Shown in pieces: positions 33,394 to 42,240 of a DNA stretch of 47,394 nt (position 1 is the stretch's first letter; every line of letters begins with the position of its first letter). Location of the stretch: the NCBI GenBank assembly GCA_042091275.1, contig JBELHR010000016.1, positions 1-47,394 on the forward strand, read 5' to 3'. The notes below the pieces were generated by a model. It was not told where the DNA came from and searched no databases. It saw only the letters and a program-made list of their open reading frames with translations. The DNA is from JBELHR01 sp042091275 (GTDB lineage Bacteria; Bacteroidota; Bacteroidia; Flavobacteriales; Flavobacteriaceae). The position numbers were made by a program, and so were the translations under genes.

Positions 33394-34320
33394 ATGAGTA
33401 AACTATTAATTGTAGGCACAGTAGCCTTCGACGCCATCGAGACTCCGTTTGGAAAAACAGACAAAATCTTGGGAGGCGCAGCAACTTTTATCGGGCTATC
33501 CTCAGCCAATTTTGGAGTCAAATCTGGAGTAGTATCCGTTGTAGGAGGAGACTTTCCCCAAGACTATTTAGATTTGTTGACCGACAGAGGTGTCAACACA
33601 GATGGTATTGAAATCGTTCCAGAAGGGAAAACCTTCTTTTGGTCAGGAAAATACCACAACGACTTGAATACTCGCGATACCTTGATCACAGAACTCAACG
33701 TTCTTGCGGATTTTAATCCAGTAGTTCCAGAGGCATTTAAAGATTCTCCCTATGTGATGTTAGGAAACCTGCATCCTTTGGTTCAATTATCGGTTTTGGA
33801 CCAGTTGAATTCCGAGCCGAAACTAGTCGCTTTAGATACCATGAATTTTTGGATGGACAACGCTCTTGAAGATTTGATGAAGGTGATCAAAAGAGTAAAT
33901 GTAATAACCATTAACGACGAAGAAGCAAGACAACTCAGCGGAGAATATTCCCTGGTAAAGGCTGCCGAAAAAATTCAGGCCATGGGTCCAGAATACGTGG
34001 TTATTAAAAAAGGAGAACACGGAGCTTTGTTGTTTCACGAAAAAGAAGTCTTTTTCGCCCCAGCACTTCCCTTAGAATTTGTTTTTGATCCAACCGGAGC
34101 AGGAGATACTTTTGCAGGAGGTTTTATTGGACATTTAGCAAAAACGGATAATATCTCTTTTGAAAATATGAAAACAGCAGTCATTCAAGGTTCAAATTTA
34201 GCTTCCTTTTCTGTGGAGAAATTTGGAACAGAGCGTATGCTTAGCTTGAGTGAAGATGAAATTAACAACCGTTTGAGACAATTTAAAGATTTGACTCAAT
34301 TCGAGATAGAATTAAATTAA
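33394..34320 (+). CDS. PfkB family carbohydrate kinase
   Basis: The 308-residue ribokinase-fold kinase has the N-terminal glycine-rich GGAATFIGLSSANFG and the C-terminal signature FDPTGAGDTFAGGFIGHLA with the catalytic Asp (GAGD). NDEEARQLSG and KKGEHGALLF are also typical of the family. The substrate (ribose, adenosine or another sugar/nucleoside) cannot be fixed. It is followed after 10 bases by purF on the same strand, which points to a link with purine or ribose metabolism. Confidence 0.9.
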   Translation: MSKLLIVGTVAFDAIETPFGKTDKILGGAATFIGLSSANFGVKSGVVSVVGGDFPQDYLDLLTDRGVNTDGIEIVPEGKTFFWSGKYHNDLNTRDTLITELNVLADFNPVVPEAFKDSPYVMLGNLHPLVQLSVLDQLNSEPKLVALDTMNFWMDNALEDLMKVIKRVNVITINDEEARQLSGEYSLVKAAEKIQAMGPEYVVIKKGEHGALLFHEKEVFFAPALPLEFVFDPTGAGDTFAGGFIGHLAKTDNISFENMKTAVIQGSNLASFSVEKFGTERMLSLSEDEINNRLRQFKDLTQFEIELN

Positions 34321-34330
34321 TACAGTTGAT

Positions 34331-36229
34331 ATGAGTGATGCAATTAAGCACGAATGTGGAATAGCCTTAGTTCGATTGTTAAAGCCTTTGAGCTTTTATA
34401 AAGAGAAGTACGGTACAGCCTTTTACGGAATCAACAAGATGTATCTGCTGATGGAAAAGCAGCACAACCGTGGTCAAGACGGAGCCGGTTTTGCTAGTGT
34501 AAAGTACGATGTCAATCCGGGAACTCGTTATATGAGTAGGATTCGTTCAAACAAAAGTCAGCCTATCCAAGATATTTTTGCTCAAATCAACGAACGTATC
34601 AATGGGGTTATAGAAAACGCAGGTGAGGAGAAAGAAGATCCAGAATGGCTCAATGAAAACCTTCCTTATTTGGGGAACTTGTACCTAGGTCACGTTCGCT
34701 ACGGAACTTTTGGAGGAAACAGCATTGAGAATGTCCACCCATTTCTAAGACAGAGTAACTGGCAGCACAAAAATCTTATTGTTGCAGGAAACTTCAACAT
34801 GACTAATGTAGCAGAGTTGGTCGATGAATTGATCGCTTTAGGTCAGCACCCAAAGGAGAATACAGACACCGTAACGGTGATGGAAAAAATAGGTCATTTC
34901 TTGGATGATGAGGTAGAACGCATTTATTCGGACCTCAAAACAGAAGGAGTTTCCAAACAAGAAGCCTCTGCAATTATAGCGGAGCGTTTAGATCTTCAAA
35001 ATATTTTGAAAAGGGCTTCAAAAAACTTTGACGGAGGATATGCTATGGCTGGTTTGATAGGTCATGGAGATGCCTTTGTCATGAGAGACCCATCGGGAAT
35101 TAGACCGGTATTTTATTACCAAGATGACGAAGTAGTCGTGGTGGCTTCTGAAAGACCTGTTATTCAAACGGCATTTAACGTGCCTATTGAAAAGGTTAAG
35201 GAATTGACCAGAGGTAGTGCTTTGATTGTCAAAAAGAGCGGCGAGGTAAGCGTCAAAGAAATTTTAGAAAAAAGAGAGAACAAAGCCTGTTCTTTTGAAC
35301 GCATCTATTTTTCGAGAGGATCAGATGCAGATATATATACAGAGCGAAAGGAGTTAGGAAAGTTAGTTTTCCCAAAGATTTTGGAAAAAATCGACGGAGA
35401 TATTTCCAATACGGTATTCTCTTATATCCCAAACACTGCGGAGACTTCCTTTTACGGAATGATGGAAGCAGCTGAGGATTACTTAAACCAACAAAAGACT
35501 GCCAAGCTTTTGGACGGAAGAAGAGAATTATCTCGCGAAGAAGTGACTCAGATTTTGTCCGAGCGTGCGCGTTTTGAAAAAATTGCGATCAAGGATGCCA
35601 AGTTGAGAACTTTTATCACCGACGACAGTTCTAGAGATGATTTGGTAGAACACGTTTACGATGTAACCTATGGAGCAGTAAAACCGACAGATAATCTCGT
35701 GATTATTGACGATAGTATTGTAAGAGGAACTACTCTGAAAAAGAGTATTATTAAAATACTAGACCGTCTAAATCCTAAAAAGATTATTATTGTTTCTGCG
35801 GCTCCTCAGATCAGATATCCAGATTGCTACGGAATCGATATGTCAAACATCGATAAGTTTATCGCTTTCAAGGCGGCTTTGAGTTTGTTAAAGGACAACG
35901 ACAACTACGGTTTGATAGATGATATTTACCAAAAGTGTCTGAATCAGCGCAACAAGAAAGACGGAGAAATTGTAAACCACGTAAAGGAGCTTTTTGCAGG
36001 TTTTACAAACGAAGAAATTTCAGATAAGATTGCTCAAATTCTAAAAACTTCGGAAATCAAAGCTGATATCGAAATTATCTACCAAACGGTAGAGGATCTT
36101 CACAAGGCTTGCCCTAATAATTTGGGAGATTGGTATTTTACAGGAGACTTCCCGACACCAGGAGGGAATCGCGTAGTAAACGAAGCGTTTATTAACTTTG
36201 TGGAAGGAAACAACAAAAGAGCTTACTAA
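34331..36229 (+). CDS. purF: Amidophosphoribosyltransferase, long Bacteroidota form
   Basis: The enzyme transfers the glutamine amide to PRPP, the first step of purine synthesis. The catalytic Cys9 follows a short propeptide (MSDAIKHECGIA). The glutaminase domain shows RGQDGAGFAS and GHVRYGTFG. The PRPP motif VIIDDSIVRGTTL is near residue 460. At 632 residues it is well over the usual 470-510. The region before the PRPP loop (EVTQILSERARFEKIAIKD) does not match the usual flag-loop segment, and ~100 extra residues follow the phosphoribosyltransferase core. I believe such long forms occur in Flavobacteria beside or instead of a short PurF. It is followed by a strong terminator. Confidence 0.88.
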   Translation: MSDAIKHECGIALVRLLKPLSFYKEKYGTAFYGINKMYLLMEKQHNRGQDGAGFASVKYDVNPGTRYMSRIRSNKSQPIQDIFAQINERINGVIENAGEEKEDPEWLNENLPYLGNLYLGHVRYGTFGGNSIENVHPFLRQSNWQHKNLIVAGNFNMTNVAELVDELIALGQHPKENTDTVTVMEKIGHFLDDEVERIYSDLKTEGVSKQEASAIIAERLDLQNILKRASKNFDGGYAMAGLIGHGDAFVMRDPSGIRPVFYYQDDEVVVVASERPVIQTAFNVPIEKVKELTRGSALIVKKSGEVSVKEILEKRENKACSFERIYFSRGSDADIYTERKELGKLVFPKILEKIDGDISNTVFSYIPNTAETSFYGMMEAAEDYLNQQKTAKLLDGRRELSREEVTQILSERARFEKIAIKDAKLRTFITDDSSRDDLVEHVYDVTYGAVKPTDNLVIIDDSIVRGTTLKKSIIKILDRLNPKKIIIVSAAPQIRYPDCYGIDMSNIDKFIAFKAALSLLKDNDNYGLIDDIYQKCLNQRNKKDGEIVNHVKELFAGFTNEEISDKIAQILKTSEIKADIEIIYQTVEDLHKACPNNLGDWYFTGDFPTPGGNRVVNEAFINFVEGNNKRAY

Positions 36230-36248
36230 GCCTTTAGATATAGAAAAG

Positions 36249-36282
36249 AAAAAACCCGCTCGTGAAACGAGCGGGTTTTTTT
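36249..36282. terminator. Bidirectional intrinsic terminator between purF and SOD
   Basis: A GC-rich perfect stem CCCGCTCGT / ACGAGCGGG (36255-36263 and 36267-36275) has a GAA loop. An A-run lies before and a T-run after it. It sits between the convergent purF stop (36229) and the SOD stop (36296). Confidence 0.95.
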
Positions 36283-36295
36283 TATGTTGCTTATT

Positions 36296-36904
36296 TTATT
36301 TGCCAGCTTCGTAGCGCTTAGAAACTTCGTCCCAGTTAATTACAGAGAAGAAAGCTTCAATATAATCTGGTCTTCTGTTTTGATAGTTTAGGTAGTAAGC
36401 GTGTTCCCAAACATCTAAACCTAAAATAGGAGTTCCTCCACATCCGATCTCCGGCATCATTGGATTGTCCTGATTAGCAGTTGAACAAACCTCTACGGCT
36501 CCTCCTGGGTGTACACATAACCAAGCCCATCCCGATCCAAAACGAGTTGCAGCAGCAGCAGCAAAAGCATCTTTGAATGCGTCGAAAGAACCAAACTTAG
36601 CATCGATAGCCGCAGCTAAATCTCCACTTGGTTTTCCTCCTCCGTTTGGACTCATTACTTCCCAGAACAAAGAGTGGTTGTAAAAACCACCACCGTTGTT
36701 GCGCACAGCGCCATTAGCGAGGTCTAAACCTTTAAGAATTTCTTCAATTGTTTTTCCTTCAAGGTCAGAACCTTGAACAGCTGCATTTAATTTTGCAGTA
36801 TATCCCGCATGGTGCTTTGAGTGATGGATTTCCATCGTTCTCGCATCGATATGCGGCTCCAATGCATCATATGCATAAGGTAATTTTGGTAAGTCAAAAG
36901 CCAT
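36296..36904 (-). CDS. sodA: Superoxide dismutase, Mn type by sequence
   Basis: The 202-residue enzyme dismutates superoxide. Metal ligands H27, H77, D164 and H168 (DVWEHAYYL) are present. The GGG segment before FYNH (71-73) and Q145 in STANQDNPM are Mn-type discriminating features, as opposed to the Gln at the earlier site in Fe enzymes. Cambialistic use remains possible. There is no signal peptide, so it is cytosolic. An inverted repeat CTCGATATCGAG lies 85 bases upstream (36989-37000). Confidence 0.94.
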   Translation of the reverse strand: MAFDLPKLPYAYDALEPHIDARTMEIHHSKHHAGYTAKLNAAVQGSDLEGKTIEEILKGLDLANGAVRNNGGGFYNHSLFWEVMSPNGGGKPSGDLAAAIDAKFGSFDAFKDAFAAAAATRFGSGWAWLCVHPGGAVEVCSTANQDNPMMPEIGCGGTPILGLDVWEHAYYLNYQNRRPDYIEAFFSVINWDEVSKRYEAGK

Positions 36905-37019
36905 AATAATAGATATTAGTTAATATAATGATGTAAATATACTTTGAATTCGTCTAACTAACAATTACTAGAAATCAATATTGCCTATCTCGATATCGAG
37001 GGCTCTTATTTTCAATAGC

Positions 37020-38045
37020 TTATTGGTAATTAGCGTCCTGAGGATAAAGGGCCATAAACTCTTCTGCTTTTTCGACCATCTCCACACTTCCACTGAAAAA
37101 AGGAACGCGTTGGTGCAGTTCGGTTGGCTCTATATCCATAATTCTTTTATAGCCATCTGTTGCTTTTCCACCCGCTTGCTCCGCCAAAAAGGCCATAGGG
37201 TTACATTCGTATAACAAACGCAATTTTCCTTGACGTGCTTTTGAGCTGGTAGGGTAGATATAAATACCTCCTTTAATCATATTTCGGTGAAAATCACTTA
37301 CCAAAGAACCGATATAACGGGCTTTGTAAGGACGATCCTCTACCTCTTCTTGGCAATATTTTAAATAGTCTTTTACTCCTTGTGGAAAGTGTATGTAGTT
37401 CCCTTCGTTGATAGAATAGACCGATCCGGTTTTTGGAAACATCATATTCGGATGCGAGAGGTAAAAAGTCCCAATTGCAGGATTTAGGGTAAAACCGTTC
37501 ACTCCGTAACCCGTAGTATAAACAATCATCGTTGAGGTACCGTAGATAATATAACCCGCAGCGACTTGTTCGCTACCTTTTTGTAAGAAATCTTCAGCAG
37601 TCACTGGACTTCCAATAGGGCTCACTCTTCGGTAGATGGAAAAAATAGTTCCTACAGATACATTGACGTCTATGTTGGATGATCCGTCAAGAGGATCAAT
37701 CAAAACCACATATTTATTTTCGTTGGAAGCATTTTTGCCGTTTACAGCAACAAAATCATCTTCTTCTTCCGAGGCAATTCCACAAACGATCTCTCTTTTG
37801 ATCAAGGCTTGCATAAAGACGTCGTTGGCGTAGACATCGAGCTTTTGTTGGTCTTCTCCTTGGACGTTGGTTTCTCCTGCTTCTCCTAAAATATCGACTA
37901 AACCTGCTTTGTTTACTTCGTGATTTACAATTTTTGCAGCCAGTCTGATCGAATTAATTAGTCTAGATAATTCTCCAGTTGTATATTTGAAATGCAGCTG
38001 ATTATCAATGATAAATTCACCGAGGGTTTGGTTAGATTTGGTCAT
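37020..38045 (-). CDS. fbp: Fructose-1,6-bisphosphatase class I
   Basis: This 341-residue gluconeogenic enzyme hydrolyses fructose 1,6-bisphosphate. The metal site IDPLDGSSNIDVN, the EEEDDF acidic cluster and the substrate loop YIGSLVSDFHRN are all present, with KLRLLYECNPMAFLAEQAGGKA near the C-terminus. Length matches the family (~330-340). It is divergent from the GNAT gene (53 bases). Confidence 0.96.
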   Translation of the reverse strand: MTKSNQTLGEFIIDNQLHFKYTTGELSRLINSIRLAAKIVNHEVNKAGLVDILGEAGETNVQGEDQQKLDVYANDVFMQALIKREIVCGIASEEEDDFVAVNGKNASNENKYVVLIDPLDGSSNIDVNVSVGTIFSIYRRVSPIGSPVTAEDFLQKGSEQVAAGYIIYGTSTMIVYTTGYGVNGFTLNPAIGTFYLSHPNMMFPKTGSVYSINEGNYIHFPQGVKDYLKYCQEEVEDRPYKARYIGSLVSDFHRNMIKGGIYIYPTSSKARQGKLRLLYECNPMAFLAEQAGGKATDGYKRIMDIEPTELHQRVPFFSGSVEMVEKAEEFMALYPQDANYQ

Positions 38046-38079
38046 AATTTTAGTTGAGTGTAGTTTGACCCAAATATCG

Positions 38080-38087
38080 TAATTTTG
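38080..38087 (+). promoter_or_regulatory. Candidate -7 box (TAATTTTG) for the GNAT-aspartokinase pair
   Basis: TAATTTTG matches TAnnTTTG and ends 11 bases before the first ATG, so the leader is very short. Upstream TTTG is only 12 bases away, too close for an ideal -33. Confidence 0.35.
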
Positions 38088-38098
38088 ATCGAAAACTA

Positions 38099-38584
38099 AT
38101 GCTTATGGATTACCAAATTCGTAAATCTGCAAAAGCAGATATGGGTTCTGTTTTGAAATTGATAAAAGAGTTGGCAGAATTTGAGAAAGAAGCCCATCAA
38201 GTTGAAATTTCAGTTGACGATTTGATTCGAGATGGATTTGGCGAAAATGCCATGTTTACCTGTTATTTGGCCGAGACAGAGGAGGGAATTATCGGAGCAG
38301 CCTTGTGTTATAATCGCTACTCTACCTGGAAGGGCAAAACCTTACATTTGGAGGATTTGATCGTTTCCGAGGCATACAGAGGAAAAGGAATTGGCAAGGC
38401 CCTTTATACCCGAGTGCTTGAGCACGCTTGGAATCAAGGGGTAAAAAGAGTAGAATGGAATGTTTTGGATTGGAATTCAGGAGCTATTGATTTTTACGAA
38501 TCAACTGGAGCAAAAGTTTTGAGAGATTGGGATACAGTTCAAATGAATTATAAAGGATTAAAATCATATTTATCTAAAAAGTGA
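38099..38584 (+). CDS. GNAT family N-acetyltransferase (diamine/thialysine acetyltransferase-like)
   Basis: The 161-residue acetyltransferase has the acetyl-CoA motif EAYRGKGIGKALY (near 100). WNVLDWNSGAIDFYESTGA matches the spermidine/thialysine acetyltransferase branch. The preceding LHLEDLIV strand is also typical. The ATG at 38105 is an alternative start. Its stop overlaps the GTG start of the aspartokinase gene (GTGA), so the two are translationally coupled. The acceptor amine is not certain. Confidence 0.88.
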   Translation: MLMDYQIRKSAKADMGSVLKLIKELAEFEKEAHQVEISVDDLIRDGFGENAMFTCYLAETEEGIIGAALCYNRYSTWKGKTLHLEDLIVSEAYRGKGIGKALYTRVLEHAWNQGVKRVEWNVLDWNSGAIDFYESTGAKVLRDWDTVQMNYKGLKSYLSKK

Positions 38585-39819
38585 GAGTTTATAAATTTGG
38601 AGGAGCATCTATTGCAGATGCGGCAGGAATTAAGCGATTAGGAGCTATTGCAGGAAAGGAAAAGAATTTGTTTGTCATTGTATCTGCCATGGGCAAGATG
38701 ACCAATGCTTTTGAGCAATTGGTTCAGGCAAAAGATCAAGCCGGACGAACCCAAGCCCTACAATTCATCAAAGAATACCACTTAAACATTGTTTCGGAGC
38801 TATTTGAACAAGAGGATGAAATATTCCCAAAACTCCAAAGCTTTTTTGAACAAATTGAACAACTAACCAGTCAGTTTGCAGAGGTCAACTACGACTTTCT
38901 TTACGATCAAGTGGTGAGTTTTGGAGAATTGATATCCAGTACTATCGTGAATCATTATCTGCAGTCTACAGGGGTCCAAAGTCAATGGCTCGACGCTAGG
39001 AAATTAGTTCGAACCGATGAGTCCTATCGCGAGGCCTTGGTCAACTGGCAGCAGACCGAAGAGAATATTCAAAATTCTTGCAAACAAGGAGGCGTCTTTT
39101 TGAGCCAAGGGTTTATTGCGGGATCGGAAAACGGCTTGACCACTACCTTGGGTAGAGAGGGGTCGGATTATTCTGCTGCAATTATGGCTTATGCACTAGG
39201 AGCGGAATCTCTGACCATTTGGAAGGATGTAGAGGGCGTGCTAAATGCCGATCCTAGGTATTTTCAAAAAACAGAGTTGCTGCGTGAATTGTCTTATGGA
39301 GAAGCAATTGAAATGGCGTTTTACGGGGCCTCAGTGATTCACCCGAAAACTCTAAAACCTTTGGAAAATGCCGAGATTCCACTGCGAGTGAAATCTTTTC
39401 TCAACCCAGAGGCTTCGGGAACCACTATTGCCAAGAATTTGGCGCTAAATCCTTTTGTTCCCTGTTATATTTTAAAGAGAGAACAGGTTTTGATCTCCAT
39501 CTCTGCACGAGACTTTTCTTTTATTGTAGAACAGAATATTACGAGTATTTTTCAGGCCTTGTCTGAGTTTAAACTAAAGGTCAATTTGATACAAAATTCA
39601 GCTTTGGAGTTTGTGGTTTGCGTCACGGATAAATACGGGACCATAGAAGGATTTAAGCAAAAAATGCAGGAGGAGTTCGTTTTGAAAATCACGCGAGACT
39701 TGAGAATGTATACCATCCGTCACTTTGATTTACAAGGTCTTTCCGAGTTTGAAAACGAATTTGATATCTTATTGAAACAGCGAAATAACGAGGTTTATCA
39801 GCTGGTGGTATCCGGATAA
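38581..39819 (+). CDS. Aspartate kinase, monofunctional
   Basis: The 412-residue enzyme phosphorylates aspartate, the entry step for Lys, Thr and Met synthesis. The kinase domain has KFGGASIADAAGIKRL at the N-terminus, TTLGREGSDYSAA and IWKDVEGVLNADPR. ACT-type regulatory sequence follows and is short compared with tandem-ACT enzymes, so feedback control may differ. The start is GTG at 38581, inside the GNAT stop. Its 3' end overlaps the convergent dehydrogenase gene by 22 bases. Lysine or threonine sensitivity is not readable. Confidence 0.9.
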   Translation: MRVYKFGGASIADAAGIKRLGAIAGKEKNLFVIVSAMGKMTNAFEQLVQAKDQAGRTQALQFIKEYHLNIVSELFEQEDEIFPKLQSFFEQIEQLTSQFAEVNYDFLYDQVVSFGELISSTIVNHYLQSTGVQSQWLDARKLVRTDESYREALVNWQQTEENIQNSCKQGGVFLSQGFIAGSENGLTTTLGREGSDYSAAIMAYALGAESLTIWKDVEGVLNADPRYFQKTELLRELSYGEAIEMAFYGASVIHPKTLKPLENAEIPLRVKSFLNPEASGTTIAKNLALNPFVPCYILKREQVLISISARDFSFIVEQNITSIFQALSEFKLKVNLIQNSALEFVVCVTDKYGTIEGFKQKMQEEFVLKITRDLRMYTIRHFDLQGLSEFENEFDILLKQRNNEVYQLVVSG

Positions 39820-40751
39820 AAGGCTGCTTTAACCTTTTGAACTATGGTATCTGCCAATTTGTATTTGGATTCGGCAGTCCATCCCGCAACATGAGGGCTC
39901 AAAACCACTTTTGGAGATTGGATCAAATAGCGAAAGCTTTCGGGCAGGTTATCGGATTGGAAGAAATTCTCAAAAGAGGCTTTTTCGTATTCCAAAACAT
40001 CTAGTCCTGCGCCTAGAACTTTTCCGCTTTTTAGTCCTGCTACCAGAGCATCGGTTTGTACTGCTGATCCGCGGGCGGTATTGATTAAATAAAAATTCTT
40101 GTGGCAAGATTTTATAAAATGAGCATCGATCATGCCCTTGGTAAGTGAGGTTTGCGGAGTGTGAAGGCTGATGATATCCGAATTCTGTTGCAGAGCTTCC
40201 AAAGGCACATAGCTTGCATTTTCGTCTCCTTTTGTAGGGTCTAGGTCGTAAAAAACAACCTTACAATCCAGACCTTTCAATACTTTGGCAAAGGACTTGC
40301 CCATATTGCCGTAGCCGATAATCCCTATTTGTTTTCCAGCGATCTCAAATCCGCGATTTTCTTCTCTTCTCCATTGGCCTGAGCGAATTTCGGCATCTGC
40401 CAAATTAATTCGATTACTCAAATTTAGAAGTAGGGCTAGACTGTGTTCCCCAACAGCGGTTCGATTGCCCTCGGGTGCAGAAAATAATTGTATCCCTTGT
40501 TGGGAAGCAAATTCCTGATCTATATTTTCCAGGCCTGCACCGACGCGACCTATAAATTTCAATTGTTTAGCAGCCTCGAGTAACTTGCGATCGATGGGGA
40601 TTCGAGAACGTATAATGAGGCCTTGATAGTCCCCTATTTTTGCGAGAATTTCATCGTAATTGGACTTGTGATCCATTTCGTTTTCACAACCCAATGCACT
40701 TAGCCCTTGGACTAATACGGGATGATTTTCATCGAGATGCAAGACACGCAT
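39798..40751 (-). CDS. D-isomer-specific 2-hydroxyacid dehydrogenase (3-phosphoglycerate dehydrogenase-like)
   Basis: The 317-residue NAD-dependent dehydrogenase has the substrate-binding segment GRVGAGLENIDQE, the Rossmann motif GIIGYGNMGKSFAK (near 142), the catalytic Arg in INTARGSAV, the Glu region GAGLDVLEYEK, and the catalytic His in LSPHVAGWT. It lacks a C-terminal ACT domain. Serine biosynthesis (SerA-like) is possible, but lactate- or glyoxylate-type substrates cannot be excluded. It begins 3 bases after the panB stop, so it is probably co-transcribed. Confidence 0.87.
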   Translation of the reverse strand: MRVLHLDENHPVLVQGLSALGCENEMDHKSNYDEILAKIGDYQGLIIRSRIPIDRKLLEAAKQLKFIGRVGAGLENIDQEFASQQGIQLFSAPEGNRTAVGEHSLALLLNLSNRINLADAEIRSGQWRREENRGFEIAGKQIGIIGYGNMGKSFAKVLKGLDCKVVFYDLDPTKGDENASYVPLEALQQNSDIISLHTPQTSLTKGMIDAHFIKSCHKNFYLINTARGSAVQTDALVAGLKSGKVLGAGLDVLEYEKASFENFFQSDNLPESFRYLIQSPKVVLSPHVAGWTAESKYKLADTIVQKVKAAFYPDTTS

Positions 40752-40754
40752 GTG

Positions 40755-41573
40755 CTAGTATTGTTCGTTTTCGTTTGGAAAGTCTTGGGATTTTACATCG
40801 TCGTTATATTGACGAAACGCATTCCCCATTTCTTCGTACAGATTGAGATAGCGTCTCAAAAAACGAGGGTTAAATTCGTGGGTCATTCCCAACATGTCGT
40901 GAACCACCAAAACTTGTCCGTCAACGCCGTCTCCCGCTCCAATTCCAATAACAGGAATCACCAAACTCTTTGCGACTTCAGCAGCTAGTTTTGCAGGAAC
41001 TTTTTCCAAAACAATAGCGAAACAGCCCAGTTTTTGGAGTAGTAAAGCGTCTTCTTTTAGTTTTTCAGCCTCTGCCTCCTCTTTGGCACGAACGGTATAG
41101 GTACCGAATTTATAGATGGATTGTGGGGTCAGACCTAAATGGCCCATAACAGGAATACCTGCGTTTAAGATGCGTTTGATAGACTCGGAAATTTCACTTC
41201 CACCCTCCATTTTAACCGAATGTCCACCCGATTCTTTCATGATTCGAATGGCAGAGCGCAAAGCTTCTTTAGGGTCAGATTGGTAGCTTCCAAAAGGGAG
41301 GTCGACAACCACTAAACTGCGATCTACAGCGCGAACTACAGAAGATGCGTGATAGATCATCTGGTCCAGAGTTATTGGGAGGGTCGTCTCGTGACCCGCC
41401 ATGACATTTGAAGCAGAATCTCCAACGAGAATAACGTCTACTCCAGCGTGGTCAATAATCTTGGCCATGGAATAGTCGTAGGCTGTCAACATGGAGATTT
41501 TCTCCTTATTGGCCTTCATTTCGATAATCGAGTTGGTCGTAATTTTTTTATAAGATTTTTTAGCTACCGACAT
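40755..41573 (-). CDS. panB: 3-methyl-2-oxobutanoate hydroxymethyltransferase
   Basis: The 272-residue first enzyme of pantothenate synthesis (ketopantoate formation with methylene-THF). Signature segments are MLTAYDYSMAKIIDHAGVD, ILVGDSASNVMAGHETTLP, the Mg site DLPFGSYQ and the C-terminal VIGIGAGDGVDGQVLVVHDML with catalytic Glu in VLEKVP. Length is typical. A TAGTTTTG box lies 19 bases upstream. Confidence 0.96.
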   Translation of the reverse strand: MSVAKKSYKKITTNSIIEMKANKEKISMLTAYDYSMAKIIDHAGVDVILVGDSASNVMAGHETTLPITLDQMIYHASSVVRAVDRSLVVVDLPFGSYQSDPKEALRSAIRIMKESGGHSVKMEGGSEISESIKRILNAGIPVMGHLGLTPQSIYKFGTYTVRAKEEAEAEKLKEDALLLQKLGCFAIVLEKVPAKLAAEVAKSLVIPVIGIGAGDGVDGQVLVVHDMLGMTHEFNPRFLRRYLNLYEEMGNAFRQYNDDVKSQDFPNENEQY

Positions 41574-41592
41574 TTTCTAAAGTTTTTACAAG

Positions 41593-41600
41593 CAAAACTA
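41593..41600 (-). promoter_or_regulatory. Candidate -7 box (TAGTTTTG) for panB
   Basis: The minus strand reads TAGTTTTG, matching TAnnTTTG, 19 bases upstream of the panB ATG in the 98-base divergent gap shared with the sigma factor gene. No ideal -33 element. Confidence 0.4.
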
Positions 41601-41671
41601 CGGAATTTATTAGCTTCGTTAATAATTTGTAAGGAGTTTAGATACTTTATGACTCTTTAAGTGCAATTATT

Positions 41672-42238
41672 GTGGAGGAACAAAAACCAAAAAATACATT
41701 AGACCCCGACAAATGGGTCAGCAGATATGCGGATTTCCTGTTTAATTACGGAATATCGAGAGTTTCTGACGGAATCATAGTAGAAGACTTGATTCAGGAA
41801 ACTTTTCTCTCCGCTGTAAAATCTGCAAAAAATTTTAAGGGCGAGGCCTCCGAAAAAACATGGTTGGTGTCTATTTTCAAAAGAAAAATAGTCGATCACT
41901 ATCGCAAGTCAAACTCTAAAAAAGCCAAATTCGAAACTCCGATGAATCGTCTGAGTGAGGATAGGAGAAATATGATTGCAGACGGAGGGGCTGTAGAGGC
42001 TTTTGAGTACAGCGATGGAGATATTGAACAAGAAGAATTGGGTAAGGTATTACAGGCGTGTATACTGGATCTCAAAGGGAATCAGCGCAGGGTTTTTGAA
42101 ATGAAAACCATCCAAAATATGGAAACTGAAGAAATTTGTAATGAATTGGGAATTACTGCGTCAAATGTTTGGGTTTTACTGCATCGCGCAAGAATCCAAT
42201 TAAAGAATTGTGTTTCAGAAAATTGGTATAATAGATAA
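41672..42238 (+). CDS. ECF-type RNA polymerase sigma factor
   Basis: The 188-residue sigma-70 family protein has region 2 (VEDLIQETFLSAVKSAKNF, then EKTWLVSIFKRKIVDHYR) and region 4 (LKGNQRRVFEMKTIQNM, with the helix-turn-helix TEEICNELGITASNVWVLLHRAR). A ~35-residue acidic linker separates them. The start is GTG at 41672 (MEEQKPKN). It is followed after 2 bases by a small zinc-binding anti-sigma-like protein, forming a sigma/anti-sigma unit. The target promoters are unknown; autoregulation is usual for such units. Confidence 0.93.
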   Translation: MEEQKPKNTLDPDKWVSRYADFLFNYGISRVSDGIIVEDLIQETFLSAVKSAKNFKGEASEKTWLVSIFKRKIVDHYRKSNSKKAKFETPMNRLSEDRRNMIADGGAVEAFEYSDGDIEQEELGKVLQACILDLKGNQRRVFEMKTIQNMETEEICNELGITASNVWVLLHRARIQLKNCVSENWYNR

Positions 42239-42240
42239 GT

